Notes: a model not told the origin generated them from the letters alone. Shown: positions 18,137 to 27,850, numbered from the stretch's first letter. The stretch: 64,000 nucleotides of DNA from Marinomonas atlantica (GCF_001639725.1 NZ_LTAW01000003.1:186001-250000); one strand, 5' to 3'. Made by a program: numbers and translations.

Positions 18137-18724
18137 CTAATAGTCTACTTGGACCGTATAGCTACCTGTATAGGTGCCGTCTAAATAATCGCTTGCCGGA
18201 GTTGAGGCATCGGTGGTCAGTGTTGCACCAACATCAAACCCTACAGCACCAGCCCCGTCAGTGATTAAGTTAGAAGCAGCATAAGCGTCACCGTCATTAG
18301 GACCACCTCTAACGATTGCATTAAAAGTACCTACAGTAAACCCAGCAGTTCCTCCTGGGGTTGTTAGGTTCACTGTACCCGCAGGTAATGTAAGCGTTAA
18401 TGCTGTTGAAGGTGCTGCATTCGCAATAGTAAAAGACGCAGGAGTACCGCTCGTTATGACTACAATATTTGCTGAAGCAGGTGTGGCTGCGGTGACCGAA
18501 CCAGCTGAACCATCTGCCGGTAATGTTAATGATGCAGTAGCTGCGGCTGCGGTATCAGCTGTCGCTCGAATTGTGCCGAAAGTCATCGCAGCACTTTCTG
18601 CTAGTGTGAAAGCATTATTTACGGTCACGGTCGCATTAGAATTAAGCGTCTCCACAGCTAGCGTATTGCCAGACATTATTGTAGCAACGCCGGCGATCAA
18701 ATATATTTTCTTAAAAGATTTCAT
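18137..18724 (-). CDS. DUF4402-type pilus subunit, likely major pilin
   Basis: 195 residues with a Sec signal (cleavage after GNTLA). The mature protein is unusually rich in Ala, Thr and Gly (TADTAAAATASLTLPADG) and low in charged residues, as in surface pilins, with the DUF4402 core FGTIRA near the start and YTGSYTVQVDY at the end. First gene of the pilus operon, 19 bases before the smaller subunit gene, with AAGGAAC before the ATG and a promoter-like sequence upstream. Its placement and composition make it the probable major subunit. Confidence 0.72.
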   Translation of the reverse strand: MKSFKKIYLIAGVATIMSGNTLAVETLNSNATVTVNNAFTLAESAAMTFGTIRATADTAAAATASLTLPADGSAGSVTAATPASANIVVITSGTPASFTIANAAPSTALTLTLPAGTVNLTTPGGTAGFTVGTFNAIVRGGPNDGDAYAASNLITDGAGAVGFDVGATLTTDASTPASDYLDGTYTGSYTVQVDY

Positions 18725-18764
18725 ATTCGTTCCTTATAGGTAGGTATCCATATCCTTTAACGTC

Positions 18765-18793
18765 ATTAAATGCTAAAACTTTAGAGAATTCAA
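18765..18793 (-). promoter_or_regulatory. Candidate sigma-70 promoter of the DUF4402 pilus operon
   Basis: On the minus strand TTGAAT (18793-18788) and TTTAAT (18770-18765) are separated by exactly 17 bases. They lie about 41 bases upstream of the pilin ATG. No operator was recognised. Confidence 0.45.
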
Positions 18794-18848
18794 AGGATAA
18801 AATGTAATGCAATTTTTTGGACAGTTATTAAATGTATAGGAATAAGTC

Positions 18849-19469
18849 ATGATAAATGTGGCAGAGATAAAAGTGATCTTATTCGACCTTGGTAATGTCT
18901 TAGTTGATCTGGGAATAAAAGAAGACTTTGCTAAAGTATTTCAAATTAACACTGACAGTGAATCCCATCTCTGGGAGATGTGGCTTAAGTCGCCTTCGGT
19001 GAAAGCGTTTGACAGCGGTCAGATACCACTAAAATTATTTGTAGAGCGATTGTTAGAAGAGACTGGTAATAGCATTGACTCTAAAACCTTTACTGAGAAC
19101 TTTATCAATTGGCCCAAAGGGTTGTTTAGTGGGGCTCTGGAGTTAGTTGAAAGAATTCCTGCGCAGTATCACCTAGCAGTGTTATCCAATACTAATGATG
19201 CCCATTGGGGGAAACTAATGGATGAAATGGGCTTGTCAGGTTTGTTTCACAGTTATTTTGCTTCTCATCAAACAGGATTGGTGAAGCCAGATTTAGATGC
19301 ATTTGATCATGTTATTAATGAATTAGGCGTTGAGCCAAGTAAGATTCTGTTTTTAGATGACAACCAAATAAATGTAGATGTTGCCATAACAATGGGTATG
19401 CAAGCGGAGCAGGTCAAAGGTATCGTAGGTGCACAAGAAATCCTTTATAGATATGGTGTGATTAAGTAG
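18849..19469 (+). CDS. HAD-superfamily hydrolase (YihX-like phosphatase)
   Basis: 206 residues. HAD motif I is FDLGNVLVDL (first Asp nucleophile), motif II is VLSNTND, the motif III Lys is in GLVKPD and motif IV is LFLDDNQINV. A helical cap lies between motifs I and II, as in subfamily IA. YihX of E. coli is an alpha-D-glucose-1-phosphatase; a role in sugar-phosphate turnover is possible but not shown. AGGA lies upstream of the ATG. Divergent from the pilus operon. Confidence 0.85.
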   Translation: MINVAEIKVILFDLGNVLVDLGIKEDFAKVFQINTDSESHLWEMWLKSPSVKAFDSGQIPLKLFVERLLEETGNSIDSKTFTENFINWPKGLFSGALELVERIPAQYHLAVLSNTNDAHWGKLMDEMGLSGLFHSYFASHQTGLVKPDLDAFDHVINELGVEPSKILFLDDNQINVDVAITMGMQAEQVKGIVGAQEILYRYGVIK

Positions 19470-19505
19470 ATATTATTTCTCTGCACCAATTGATTTGGAA
19501 AATAT

Positions 19506-20249
19506 ATGCGTACATTTGATCCTTCTTCGGCGGCTAACTACTCACTAGTTAGGCCGACTTACCCGCCAGAGTTGTATTACTGGTTGAGTCATCAAGTCAA
19601 ACAAACCGAGCGAGTTTGGGATTGTGCCTGCGGTACAGGTCAGGCTTCGATTGATCTTGCTGCGTATTTTCAACAGGTAGAAGCGACCGATATATCAGAA
19701 GCCCAAATTGCGAAAGCGACACCGCATCGCAAGGTAAACTATTCTGTACAACCTTCCGAAAAAACTAATTTTCCAGATCATTATTTTGATGCTGTCTGTG
19801 TTGCCCATGCTTTACATTGGTTTGATTTGAATACGTTTTGGCAAGAAGTAAAACGAGTGCTCAAACCTGGAGGCAAGTTATTTATCTGGGGTTACAATTG
19901 GATTCAATTTGGGGATGGTTTAGATCAAGCGATCAAAGAGCATTTGCTACCTATTTTACAGCCTTTCTGGCCTGAACAAACAGCGCTATTGCGCGGACAG
20001 TATCTTTCGGTTGATTTTCCGTTTACGCAAATCGAGTCACCTTCATTTGACTTAGAGTGCCATTGGACCATGACGCAAGCGTTTGCCTTTATGCGGTCAT
20101 GGTCTGCATCGCAAATCATGGTCGAAAAATATGGAGACTTTCAAATTCAAGAAGCCGAAAAAGCGATTGAATACGTTTGGAAAGACCCGTTGGAAAAAGT
20201 ACCTGCCAAGTTTCCTTTTTTTGTGTACGCGGGTTCATTCTCGGAGTAG
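19506..20249 (+). CDS. Class I SAM-dependent methyltransferase
   Basis: 247 residues, Methyltransf_11-type. The SAM-binding motif is VWDCACGTGQASIDLA (glycine-rich loop), the acidic end of strand 2 is ATDIS, and VAHALHWFDL plus LKPGGKLFI complete the fold. The N terminus (FDPSSAANYSLVRPTYP) resembles yeast Tmt1/trans-aconitate-methyltransferase-like proteins acting on small acids. The substrate cannot be determined. It follows the HAD gene by 36 bases. Confidence 0.88.
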   Translation: MRTFDPSSAANYSLVRPTYPPELYYWLSHQVKQTERVWDCACGTGQASIDLAAYFQQVEATDISEAQIAKATPHRKVNYSVQPSEKTNFPDHYFDAVCVAHALHWFDLNTFWQEVKRVLKPGGKLFIWGYNWIQFGDGLDQAIKEHLLPILQPFWPEQTALLRGQYLSVDFPFTQIESPSFDLECHWTMTQAFAFMRSWSASQIMVEKYGDFQIQEAEKAIEYVWKDPLEKVPAKFPFFVYAGSFSE

Positions 20250-20347
20250 TCGGTCATTGACTTAGACTAAAGTGGGATAGCCTGTCCGAGGCCAAGCTAT
20301 ATAGTAGTTTTCAGCATCCTTATTTAAAAATAACAATGGAGCGAGTC

Positions 20348-22306
20348 ATGTCACAGTCATCTTATACGGAGCAGATGGATTACACCTACTCCAACGCAAA
20401 TGTAAGCTCAGCTGAATTTGAACAGCATTACCAAGAGTCCGTTAGTGACCCAGAAACATTTTGGGGTAAAGAAGGGAAGCGCCTACATTGGTCTACGCCG
20501 TATACAAAAGTTAAAAACACCAGTTTCGAGCGTGGCAACGTTAGCATTAAGTGGTTTGAAGACGGTGAGCTCAACGCGGCGTACAACTGTATTGATCGCC
20601 ACTTGCCAGAAAAAGCCGATAAAGTGGCTTTTTATGTTGAAGGCGACTTAGAAGGTAATGATAGCGTTGTTACTTATCAGGAGCTGTATGATGAGGTAGG
20701 GCGCCTTGCAAACCTTCTACGTAAGCAGGGGGTTGGAAAAGGAGATCGTGTGGCGATTTATATGCCGATGATTCCTCAGGCAGCCTATGCCATGCTTGCA
20801 TGTGCTCGCATTGGTGCAATTCATAGTGTGATCTTTGGTGGTTTCTCTGCCTCTGCGATTGCTGACCGTCTCAACGACTGTAAGGTAAAAGTTGTGCTCA
20901 CGGCGGACCAAGGTAAGCGCGCTGGTAACTTTGTTCCCCTTAAAAATAACGTGGATAAAGCCTTAGACAATAATGCTTGTCCGTCCGTTGAGAGCGTTAT
21001 TGTCTACCGTTATACCAAAGCGGATGTAAATTGGGTTGAAGGTCGTGACTTAGATTGGGCGGAACTTGCGTCCCAAGAAAGCACTGACGCAGCACCAGAA
21101 GCAATGAATGCTGAAGATCCGTTGTTTATTTTGTACACATCCGGTTCTACTGGTAAACCTAAAGGTGTGGTGCACACAACAGGTGGCTACCTTGTATACG
21201 CGTCTCTTACACACGAATTAGTATTTGATATCAAACCTGATGATATTTACTGGTGTGCCGCTGATGTTGGATGGATCACTGGACACAGTTACATGGTTTA
21301 CGGACCACTTGCTAACGGCGTCACCAGCGTATTATTTGAAGGTGTTCCGACGTATCCTGACTCTGGGCGTATTGGTCGAGTTGTTGATAAATTTAAAGTA
21401 ACGCAACTCTATACAGCGCCAACAGCTATCCGTGCCTTGATGGCAAAAGGTGATGAACCTATGGCGACCAGCTCCCGTGATTCTTTACGAGTATTGGGCA
21501 GTGTTGGTGAACCAATTAATCCTGAAGCATGGGTTTGGTATCACAAAAACATCGGCAATGGTAAATGTCCGATTGTAGATACGTGGTGGCAAACCGAGAC
21601 CGGTGGCCTGATGATGACGCCACGTGTGACGGAAAAAAATCCGAAACCAGGCTCTTGTACAGCGCCTCTGTATGGCGTTCAGCCTGCTTTGGTGGATGCT
21701 GAAGGTAATCTAATCACCGAAATGGGTAAAGACGTTGAAGGTGGTTTAGTTATTCTTGACTCATGGCCGGGTCAATCTCGAACGGTTTATGGCGATCATG
21801 AACGTTTTGAGCAGACTTACTTTAGTACGTTTGAAGGTAAATACTTTACCGGTGATGGCGCTCGACGTGATGCAGATGGCGCGTATTGGATCACGGGGCG
21901 CATGGACGATGTATTAAATGTATCGGGTCACCGTTTAGGTACGGCTGAGATCGAGAGTGCTTTGGTAGCGCACCCTTCTGTCGCGGAAGCTGCGGTTGTT
22001 GGTTATCCTCATGATCTGAAAGGACAAGGTATCTACGTCTACATTATCCCTAACTCGGGTATTGAGCCAGATGAAGAACTTACTAAATCTGTGAAGATGA
22101 TGGTACGCCAAGAAGTAGGCCCAATTGCTACACCTGATTTAGTCCATTGGGCCACAACCGGTTTACCGAAAACACGCTCTGGCAAGATCATGCGTCGTAT
22201 TCTGCGTAAGATTGCTGCCAACGAACATGATTCATTGGGTGACACAAGTACCTTGGCGGATCCTAGTGTGGTTGATGATTTGATTGATAACAGGTTAAAT
22301 AAATAA
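20348..22306 (+). CDS. acs: Acetyl-coenzyme A synthetase
   Basis: 652 residues from the ATG at 20348. This start is preferred over the ATG at 20336 because GGAG (20338-20341) lies six bases before it. The protein activates acetate to acetyl-AMP and then acetyl-CoA. Signature elements are the P-loop-like [11 protein letters not shown], the [10 protein letters not shown] block, and the C-terminal [11 protein letters not shown] containing the lysine that is reversibly acetylated. A LuxR-family regulator follows by 27 bases on the same strand, as in pseudomonads where AgmR/ErdR-type regulators control acetate and ethanol use. Confidence 0.97.
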   Translation: MSQSSYTEQMDYTYSNANVSSAEFEQHYQESVSDPETFWGKEGKRLHWSTPYTKVKNTSFERGNVSIKWFEDGELNAAYNCIDRHLPEKADKVAFYVEGDLEGNDSVVTYQELYDEVGRLANLLRKQGVGKGDRVAIYMPMIPQAAYAMLACARIGAIHSVIFGGFSASAIADRLNDCKVKVVLTADQGKRAGNFVPLKNNVDKALDNNACPSVESVIVYRYTKADVNWVEGRDLDWAELASQESTDAAPEAMNAEDPLFILYTSGSTGKPKGVVHTTGGYLVYASLTHELVFDIKPDDIYWCAADVGWITGHSYMVYGPLANGVTSVLFEGVPTYPDSGRIGRVVDKFKVTQLYTAPTAIRALMAKGDEPMATSSRDSLRVLGSVGEPINPEAWVWYHKNIGNGKCPIVDTWWQTETGGLMMTPRVTEKNPKPGSCTAPLYGVQPALVDAEGNLITEMGKDVEGGLVILDSWPGQSRTVYGDHERFEQTYFSTFEGKYFTGDGARRDADGAYWITGRMDDVLNVSGHRLGTAEIESALVAHPSVAEAAVVGYPHDLKGQGIYVYIIPNSGIEPDEELTKSVKMMVRQEVGPIATPDLVHWATTGLPKTRSGKIMRRILRKIAANEHDSLGDTSTLADPSVVDDLIDNRLNK

Positions 22307-22333
22307 ACTACTCATCTTTGTTAAGGAAACCTA

Positions 22334-22975
22334 GTGATTTCACTTCTTATCGCTGATGATCATCCCTTATTTCGCAGTGCCCTTACGGGGGCGCTACGCG
22401 ATCGACTCGACGAAGTAGAGATCCAAGAAGCGCATGACCTTGAGTCCACATTAGGTAGCCTAAAAGCACACCCTGATGTGGATTTGTTGCTTCTGGATCT
22501 TAATATGCCGGGAAGTGGTGATTTGTATGGATTAGTACGTATTCGTGCAGACTATCCAGATACTCCTATAGCGGTCATATCTGGTACTGATGAAGTTCCG
22601 ATCGTAGCAAAAGTTATTGAAGCTGGGGCATTAGGGTTTATCCCCAAAACCAGTGAGCCGAGTATCTATCTAGAAGCCATTCGAGCTATTTTAGAGGGCG
22701 ATACGTGGCTTCCAGTAGGTATGGCGGATAAGCTAGAAAATCAGCCTGCTCCAGATTTGGATATGCAGCGTAGAGTCGCAGAGCTAACACCTCAGCAATA
22801 CAAGGTTTTGTGCTATCTTCATGAAGGTCTATTGAATAAGCAGATCGCATATGAACTGAACATTTCAGAAGCCACTGTAAAAGCGCACATAACAGCTATA
22901 TTCCGAAAGCTTAATATTAACAATCGTACACAAGCGGTGTTAGTGGTCAGTGATTTAAACCTTCAGCTTAATTAG
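22334..22975 (+). CDS. LuxR/NarL-family response regulator (AgmR/ErdR-like)
   Basis: 213 residues. The receiver has the acidic pair ADDHP, phospho-Asp in [10 protein letters not shown] and Lys in GFIPKTS. The C-terminal LuxR HTH reads [22 protein letters not shown]. ... [15 protein letters not shown]. The GTG start is preceded by AAGGA at six bases' spacing. Placement right after acs suggests control of acetate metabolism, as for ErdR in Pseudomonas; this is inference from neighbourhood and family. No partner kinase is adjacent. The last eight bases overlap the convergent yidD gene. Confidence 0.88.
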   Translation: MISLLIADDHPLFRSALTGALRDRLDEVEIQEAHDLESTLGSLKAHPDVDLLLLDLNMPGSGDLYGLVRIRADYPDTPIAVISGTDEVPIVAKVIEAGALGFIPKTSEPSIYLEAIRAILEGDTWLPVGMADKLENQPAPDLDMQRRVAELTPQQYKVLCYLHEGLLNKQIAYELNISEATVKAHITAIFRKLNINNRTQAVLVVSDLNLQLN

Positions 22976-23231
22976 AGTCTTTATGCGATGACTTGCATGA
23001 TGTGTGCGAGTTGCTCGTCTTATCTGGAACTAAATCGATGCCGCCGTGATGGAATGGGTGGCAACGTCCTAATCTTTTTAATCCTAACCAAGTTCCTTTT
23101 AAAATACCAAAACGTTCGATCGCCTCGATCATATACGCCGAACAAGTAGGGTAGTAGCGGCAGTTATTACCTAACAGTGGGCTGATTAAGTACTGATAGA
23201 TAATGACAAATTTTATAAAAGCTTTCTTCAC
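22968..23231 (-). CDS. yidD: Membrane protein insertion efficiency factor YidD
   Basis: 87 residues. The family core is intact: [22 protein letters not shown] with the Cys pair, then [15 protein letters not shown] and GGIDLVP. YidD is an amphipathic inner-membrane-associated protein that helps YidC-dependent insertion. It is unlinked here from the usual rpmH-rnpA-yidC cluster, which is not in the window. Convergent with the regulator gene, with eight bases of overlap. Confidence 0.93.
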   Translation of the reverse strand: MKKAFIKFVIIYQYLISPLLGNNCRYYPTCSAYMIEAIERFGILKGTWLGLKRLGRCHPFHHGGIDLVPDKTSNSHTSCKSSHKDSN

Positions 23232-23344
23232 AGGTGCCTTCTATCAAGGTAAATGTTTGGTTTTAATGTCAATTTTAGTGTTGGAGATGGCAAAAAATTG
23301 GTAAGGTTCTTGATCTTCTATATCCAATAGTTGGTATTTAAATC

Positions 23345-24208
23345 ATGACCCTATCCGCGATGCCCATGCATGCAGACCAAATTGTTGCCTATCAAGGAGA
23401 ACCTGGCGCTTACTCGCATTTAGCTTGTAAACACTGTTTTCCTGATTGGGGTATGGTTCACTGCGCCAGTTTTAGCCAAGCGCTTGCTAAAGTTGAGCAG
23501 GGCGAAGCGCATTATGCCATGATTCCAGTCGAAAATTCGACTGCTGGCCGAGTAGAAGAAATCTACAGAGAGTTGAAAGGTACGCAATTGTATGTGGTGA
23601 AAGAGCACTTTGAGCCAGTGAATCACTGCTTGATCGGCACACCAGATATGATGTTAACAGATGTTCAATTAATCGGCAGTCATCCTCAAGCGTTAGCTCA
23701 GTGTAATCGCAACATAAGTAACCTTGGGGCTCAGCAAGTAGCTATGTATGATACTGCGGGTGCAGCGAAGCATTTAGCAGAATCAAAGCAGCAAGGCTTG
23801 GCTGTGATTTCGTCGTCGTTAGCGGCAGATCTATATGGGTTGCCGATCTTACAATCCCACTTTAATGATGTAGAAGGTAATACCACACGCTTTCTGGTGT
23901 TTGCGAAACAGCAAAAAATGCCAATTTATGAAGAGCAGCAGCGTTATATTACCTCTTTTTTATTCAAAGTAAGGAATATCCCTTCTGCGCTTTACAAAGC
24001 AATGGGTGGCTTCGCAACGAATGGCATTAACATGCTGAAGTTAGAAAGCTACATGCTGGATGGTCAGTTTACTGCGACCCAGTTTTATGTCGATGTAGAA
24101 GCACATTTTCAATCTCCAGCAATGCAGGCTGCGTTGGAGGAGCTTCGTTTCTTTTCTGAGGAAGTACGTATATTAGGGACGTATTATGCTGACTCGTTTC
24201 GTAAGTGA
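23345..24208 (+). CDS. pheA: Prephenate dehydratase, monofunctional
   Basis: 287 residues. The PDT domain shows VAYQGEPGAYSH, the MIPVENSTAGRV block and the catalytic-region NTTRFLVFAKQ. The C-terminal ACT domain (about 205-280, NIPSALYKAMGGFATNGINM and KLESYM) contains the phenylalanine-binding ESRP-like site in the form LES. It converts prephenate to phenylpyruvate in phenylalanine synthesis. No chorismate-mutase domain is attached, unlike enterobacterial PheA. The Phe-allosteric residues are only partly recognisable. Confidence 0.93.
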   Translation: MTLSAMPMHADQIVAYQGEPGAYSHLACKHCFPDWGMVHCASFSQALAKVEQGEAHYAMIPVENSTAGRVEEIYRELKGTQLYVVKEHFEPVNHCLIGTPDMMLTDVQLIGSHPQALAQCNRNISNLGAQQVAMYDTAGAAKHLAESKQQGLAVISSSLAADLYGLPILQSHFNDVEGNTTRFLVFAKQQKMPIYEEQQRYITSFLFKVRNIPSALYKAMGGFATNGINMLKLESYMLDGQFTATQFYVDVEAHFQSPAMQAALEELRFFSEEVRILGTYYADSFRK

Positions 24209-24215
24209 GGACAAT

Positions 24216-26201
24216 ATGATCCGATACGCTACAGGCGCCTTACTGGCCATTTATGCTGGTCTAACATCAGCCGATACAATAGATAATTCATTAGCCAGTT
24301 TGGATGGTTTATTGTTAGGAGATAATGTACCTGCAGTGGTAACCCCTGCTCGAGTTGAACAGCCACGAGTAGAGGTGTCCTCAACATTGTCGGTATTGTC
24401 GGGGGAGTTCATTCGCCGTTCAAACGTACAATATGTGGAAGACCTATTGTTTTATGTTCCAGGATTTTATGTAGGGCCTTACTGGAACTCCTACCGTAAA
24501 GTTGTGGCCTATCATGGTACTGAAAAAGATCGCTTTCGCCGCATCCAAGTTCTCGTCAATGGACGCTCGGTGTATAGCTCTGCTTATGCGCGTGTAGATT
24601 GGGCGAGTTTAGCGTTGAGTATTGAAGATGTTGCGCGAGTTGAAGTAAACCGTGGCCCTAATGCGTCAAGTTATGGCAGCAATTCCTTTTTAGCAGTGAT
24701 TAATATCATCACGCGCAGCCCAATGGATACACTTGGCTCTGATCTTGCGTTTGCAACAGATGATCAAGGTAATCGTCGAATGTACGCTCAGCATAGTGGA
24801 TTATCTGGAAACTGGAGTTACCGAGTATCGGCGTCTCGAGGAACAGTAGACGGATATGCGCGTAAAGGGGATGGTGATCCTAGAAATGATGGTCATGTCC
24901 AAACATCTGGCAATATGTTCTTTTTATATGAAGACAATAAACAGAAGATCGACATCGATATCGGTGCCGCTAATTTAGCCGCAGATGTTGAGTTCTACGA
25001 AGTACCTGGTGTGAGTTATGATAATACCAGACCTGTCTTAGATCGCGATCGAGAGCACATTAAAGTCAGTTGGGAAGTCGACCAGTCTGCGCAACACACG
25101 CTCAGAGCACAGTATTATTATGATCGTTCTGAACGAATTGAAGATCATGATATTAATGTCTACGGTATGGTATTGAATCAGCTGTTTGCCCAAGATTTGC
25201 CGGCAAATGAAATTTACAAAGGGCACTTGGTTTCGGATTTAGATGAGAATCGGCACGATGTTGAAGTGCAAAGTATTTGGACACCGAACAGTGATTACCG
25301 CTTAGTTAATACCTTGGCTTATCGCCAAGATCACGTCAGTTCTAAGACGTATTTTGACGGTGATTACAAAGAGGAGCTGTTTAGAGCCTCAACTAATTTG
25401 AGTTATCGAGCCCTTGACCCGCTTATTATTAATGGTGGTGTCATGTACGAGCATAGTAAGCTTACTGGGGACTATACTTCACCCCAGCTAGGGGCTACGT
25501 ATAAACTGACACAGCAGTCTTCGATTCGAGCTAATATATCGCAAGCATATCGAGTGCCAGACTTATACGACCAAAAAGCAAACTGGTCGTATGTATTTAA
25601 TGGTATCCGTTCCATTCCTGCCTATTCAACAGGTATACCTGCTGAGAAAATTACTTCATACGAAGTTGGCTTTTATCGCAATATTCCGACATTAGGTCTG
25701 TCTTATGATATTTCGGCTTATCGTGAGAAATTGACGAATTTATCTGGCTCGAACAAAAAATATGAAGACGCTATTGAAGATGGTGGGCTTCTAACACCAA
25801 ATGAGAGTTACTCGTTTACGATCGATGGAGTCGAAGCCGAGTTGGATTGGCGCTCTGCTCAAGGAACATTGCTGCGAGCCACCATTGCTTATCAAGATAC
25901 GAAGACCGATGAGGAAGATATAATTGAAACTGTTGCGCCGTTAGTGACAACTCTTTTTGCAAGTATACCGGTCAGTGATAGTATTTCTATAAATTCTCGC
26001 TATATTTATGGTAAGGAGGTCGCCTCATACGATCATGAATTTTTGAGTCTATGGTTGGCCTATCGTATGGTTCAAGGATCGAATACATTTACAGCTGGTT
26101 TTGGAGGGAATACTCGTTTGGATAATAACCCATATATCCGTGTTAATAATGTAACGGAAGATAAGACCAGCGTATTTATGTTTGCAAACGTATCTTTTTA
26201 A
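24216..26201 (+). CDS. TonB-dependent outer-membrane receptor
   Basis: 661 residues from the ATG at 24216, preferred over an ORF start at 24186 because GAGG lies five bases upstream and the signal peptide begins there. A TonB-box-like VVTPAR precedes a plug domain (VEDLLFYVPGFYVG, IQVLVNGRSVYSS, VEVNRGPNASSYGSNSFLAVINIITR). About 500 residues of 22-strand barrel follow, ending in the expected C-terminal Phe (FANVSF). The SLxxYGSN and NGRSVY signatures resemble vitamin- or siderophore-type receptors, but the ligand is unknown. A periplasmic-binding-like gene starts 17 bases downstream. Confidence 0.93.
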   Translation: MIRYATGALLAIYAGLTSADTIDNSLASLDGLLLGDNVPAVVTPARVEQPRVEVSSTLSVLSGEFIRRSNVQYVEDLLFYVPGFYVGPYWNSYRKVVAYHGTEKDRFRRIQVLVNGRSVYSSAYARVDWASLALSIEDVARVEVNRGPNASSYGSNSFLAVINIITRSPMDTLGSDLAFATDDQGNRRMYAQHSGLSGNWSYRVSASRGTVDGYARKGDGDPRNDGHVQTSGNMFFLYEDNKQKIDIDIGAANLAADVEFYEVPGVSYDNTRPVLDRDREHIKVSWEVDQSAQHTLRAQYYYDRSERIEDHDINVYGMVLNQLFAQDLPANEIYKGHLVSDLDENRHDVEVQSIWTPNSDYRLVNTLAYRQDHVSSKTYFDGDYKEELFRASTNLSYRALDPLIINGGVMYEHSKLTGDYTSPQLGATYKLTQQSSIRANISQAYRVPDLYDQKANWSYVFNGIRSIPAYSTGIPAEKITSYEVGFYRNIPTLGLSYDISAYREKLTNLSGSNKKYEDAIEDGGLLTPNESYSFTIDGVEAELDWRSAQGTLLRATIAYQDTKTDEEDIIETVAPLVTTLFASIPVSDSISINSRYIYGKEVASYDHEFLSLWLAYRMVQGSNTFTAGFGGNTRLDNNPYIRVNNVTEDKTSVFMFANVSF

Positions 26202-26218
26202 GAGCTTAAATTGAAATT

Positions 26219-27115
26219 ATGAGACGGATTTTCATAGTGATCATTGGCTTGTTTTTTCAGGTACTGGCCCACGCCAGTACCTATGTCTATCATGATGGTC
26301 GAGAAACTGTCTCTAGAGTACTGTCTCTTTCTTTGAGTGCTTCAACTAACCGCGATATTCCTGCACTCCGCTCACCTGATAAGCAACTTATTGATGGTGA
26401 CTTAATCATTACTGTTGGTCGAGACAGCTTTGTACAAGTGTGTGACGTTGAGCAGCAAGTTGTGTTGATTGCATTATTTCTCGGCGAAGAAGAATATAGT
26501 CAACTGAAACAGCAATGTAGTAAGCCTACTACGGCTATATTCTCAGGGGCCCCTATATCTCTTCGATTGAATATATTAAACACCTTTTGGGAAGATCAGG
26601 CGCCAATAGGGATTATTTATAGTGAAGGTTTAGACGTTTCTAATGAGACTTTAGGTGTTACAGAAGATACAAGGTTTGAGATACTCACGAGTGCGATACC
26701 TTTAGGGAGTCGTGAGGAAAAGATAAAATCCTTAACAAGCGTGCTTGATCGATCTAATTTAGTGCTGTCTCTCTATGATTCAATGTTGTTCAATGCACAG
26801 TTTTCTAAGGATGCGATTCGTTTAATGTTCCACAAAAAAAAATCGCTTGCAGCACACTCTCTTCAACTCGTTAGAGCTGGGGCGTTGTTCTCGGTGTATA
26901 GTACGTCGCAAGATAAAATGGCACTTACAAGCTCCTATATTAATGTATTTGAAGCCAGCGCAACATTGATGCCTTCAAGTTATCCTTCTCCTTTAAAGGT
27001 AGCGTTTAACCCATACTTAATTAGAATGTATGGGTTGGTATTGCCAACAGATCAATTTTTAATGGATAAATTTGGCGTCTGTCCAGAGTCAGGCTGTCAG
27101 AAAGCGTTTTACTAA
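26219..27115 (+). CDS. Periplasmic protein resembling ABC-transporter substrate-binding (TrpX-type) proteins
   Basis: 298 residues with a Sec signal (cleavage near AHA/S). The C-terminal half (about 150-285) follows the ABC_sub_bind pattern: a LVLSLYDSMLF-like strand, LVRAGALFSVYST, and NPYLIRMYGLVLP. No lipobox, and no permease or ATPase gene is adjacent. With the TonB receptor 17 bases upstream it probably handles the ligand after outer-membrane passage, or acts as a sensor; this is inference. A run of nine A bases at 26833-26841 is a potential slippage site. It overlaps the convergent ybfF gene by 27 bases. Confidence 0.6.
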   Translation: MRRIFIVIIGLFFQVLAHASTYVYHDGRETVSRVLSLSLSASTNRDIPALRSPDKQLIDGDLIITVGRDSFVQVCDVEQQVVLIALFLGEEEYSQLKQQCSKPTTAIFSGAPISLRLNILNTFWEDQAPIGIIYSEGLDVSNETLGVTEDTRFEILTSAIPLGSREEKIKSLTSVLDRSNLVLSLYDSMLFNAQFSKDAIRLMFHKKKSLAAHSLQLVRAGALFSVYSTSQDKMALTSSYINVFEASATLMPSSYPSPLKVAFNPYLIRMYGLVLPTDQFLMDKFGVCPESGCQKAFY

Positions 27116-27850
27116 ACTTGTAAAAACAGTCGGTTTTTCTGCATGCAGCCAATGCCCCGTTTCAGGAATCATTTTTACACTTGCATGGGGAAAGTGCTGT
27201 AAGGTTTGTTCCTGATAGGTTGGCAAAATATACGATGAATTCTCGCCTTTTATAAACAATGTTGGAGTATCAATATTATTGTTTAGTAATGGTTTTTTAA
27301 GAACCGTCTCATAGCCTTTTCGAAGTTCCTCTAACCCTAGATTAATCGCGTGTCCTTGCTCTGTTCGCTTCAGGTTTTTAAGAAGAAACTGTCTTATTCC
27401 TGCATTTTTCTCGAATGCAGATAAGATTTCGTCTGCTTGCTTTCTGTTCTCTGGCTTCTGAAGGTTGATTTCCTGTAGACCTTCAAAAATCTTTTTGTGA
27501 CTAGGTTGATAATCCACGGGAGCAATATCGGCGACGATCAGCTTACGAATTTTTTCAGGATGGTCGCTGGTGAGCTGCATCGCAACTTTGCCGCCAAGTG
27601 AATGTCCTAATAAGTAGATGTGATCTAGCTGTTCTTGCTCGAGCCATTCATTGATAGCATCTGCCATAGCGGGAAACGTGACAGGATCTAGTGCGGAAGA
27701 TTGGCCATGATTAGGTAAGTCTAAGCAATACACTGTGAAATACTCAGACCACTTTTGCGCAATAGAGTGCCAATTATCGGCGTTACCAAAGAGTCCATGT
27801 AAGACGACTAGTGGTGGAAGACTTTGGCCGTATTGCTTTGCGTGGATCAT
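27089..27850 (-). CDS. ybfF: Alpha/beta-hydrolase (YbfF-type esterase)
   Basis: 253 residues. The oxyanion-region HGLFGNADNWHSIA and nucleophile elbow GHSLGGKV are those of YbfF, and the catalytic His is in ETGHWLHAEKP. The acid Asp lies in IADIAPVDY or SSALDP-flanking positions. E. coli YbfF hydrolyses short and long acyl-CoA and esters. Its 3' end overlaps the preceding plus-strand gene by 27 bases. Divergent from the CDP-alcohol transferase gene. Confidence 0.9.
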   Translation of the reverse strand: MIHAKQYGQSLPPLVVLHGLFGNADNWHSIAQKWSEYFTVYCLDLPNHGQSSALDPVTFPAMADAINEWLEQEQLDHIYLLGHSLGGKVAMQLTSDHPEKIRKLIVADIAPVDYQPSHKKIFEGLQEINLQKPENRKQADEILSAFEKNAGIRQFLLKNLKRTEQGHAINLGLEELRKGYETVLKKPLLNNNIDTPTLFIKGENSSYILPTYQEQTLQHFPHASVKMIPETGHWLHAEKPTVFTSLVKRFLTA

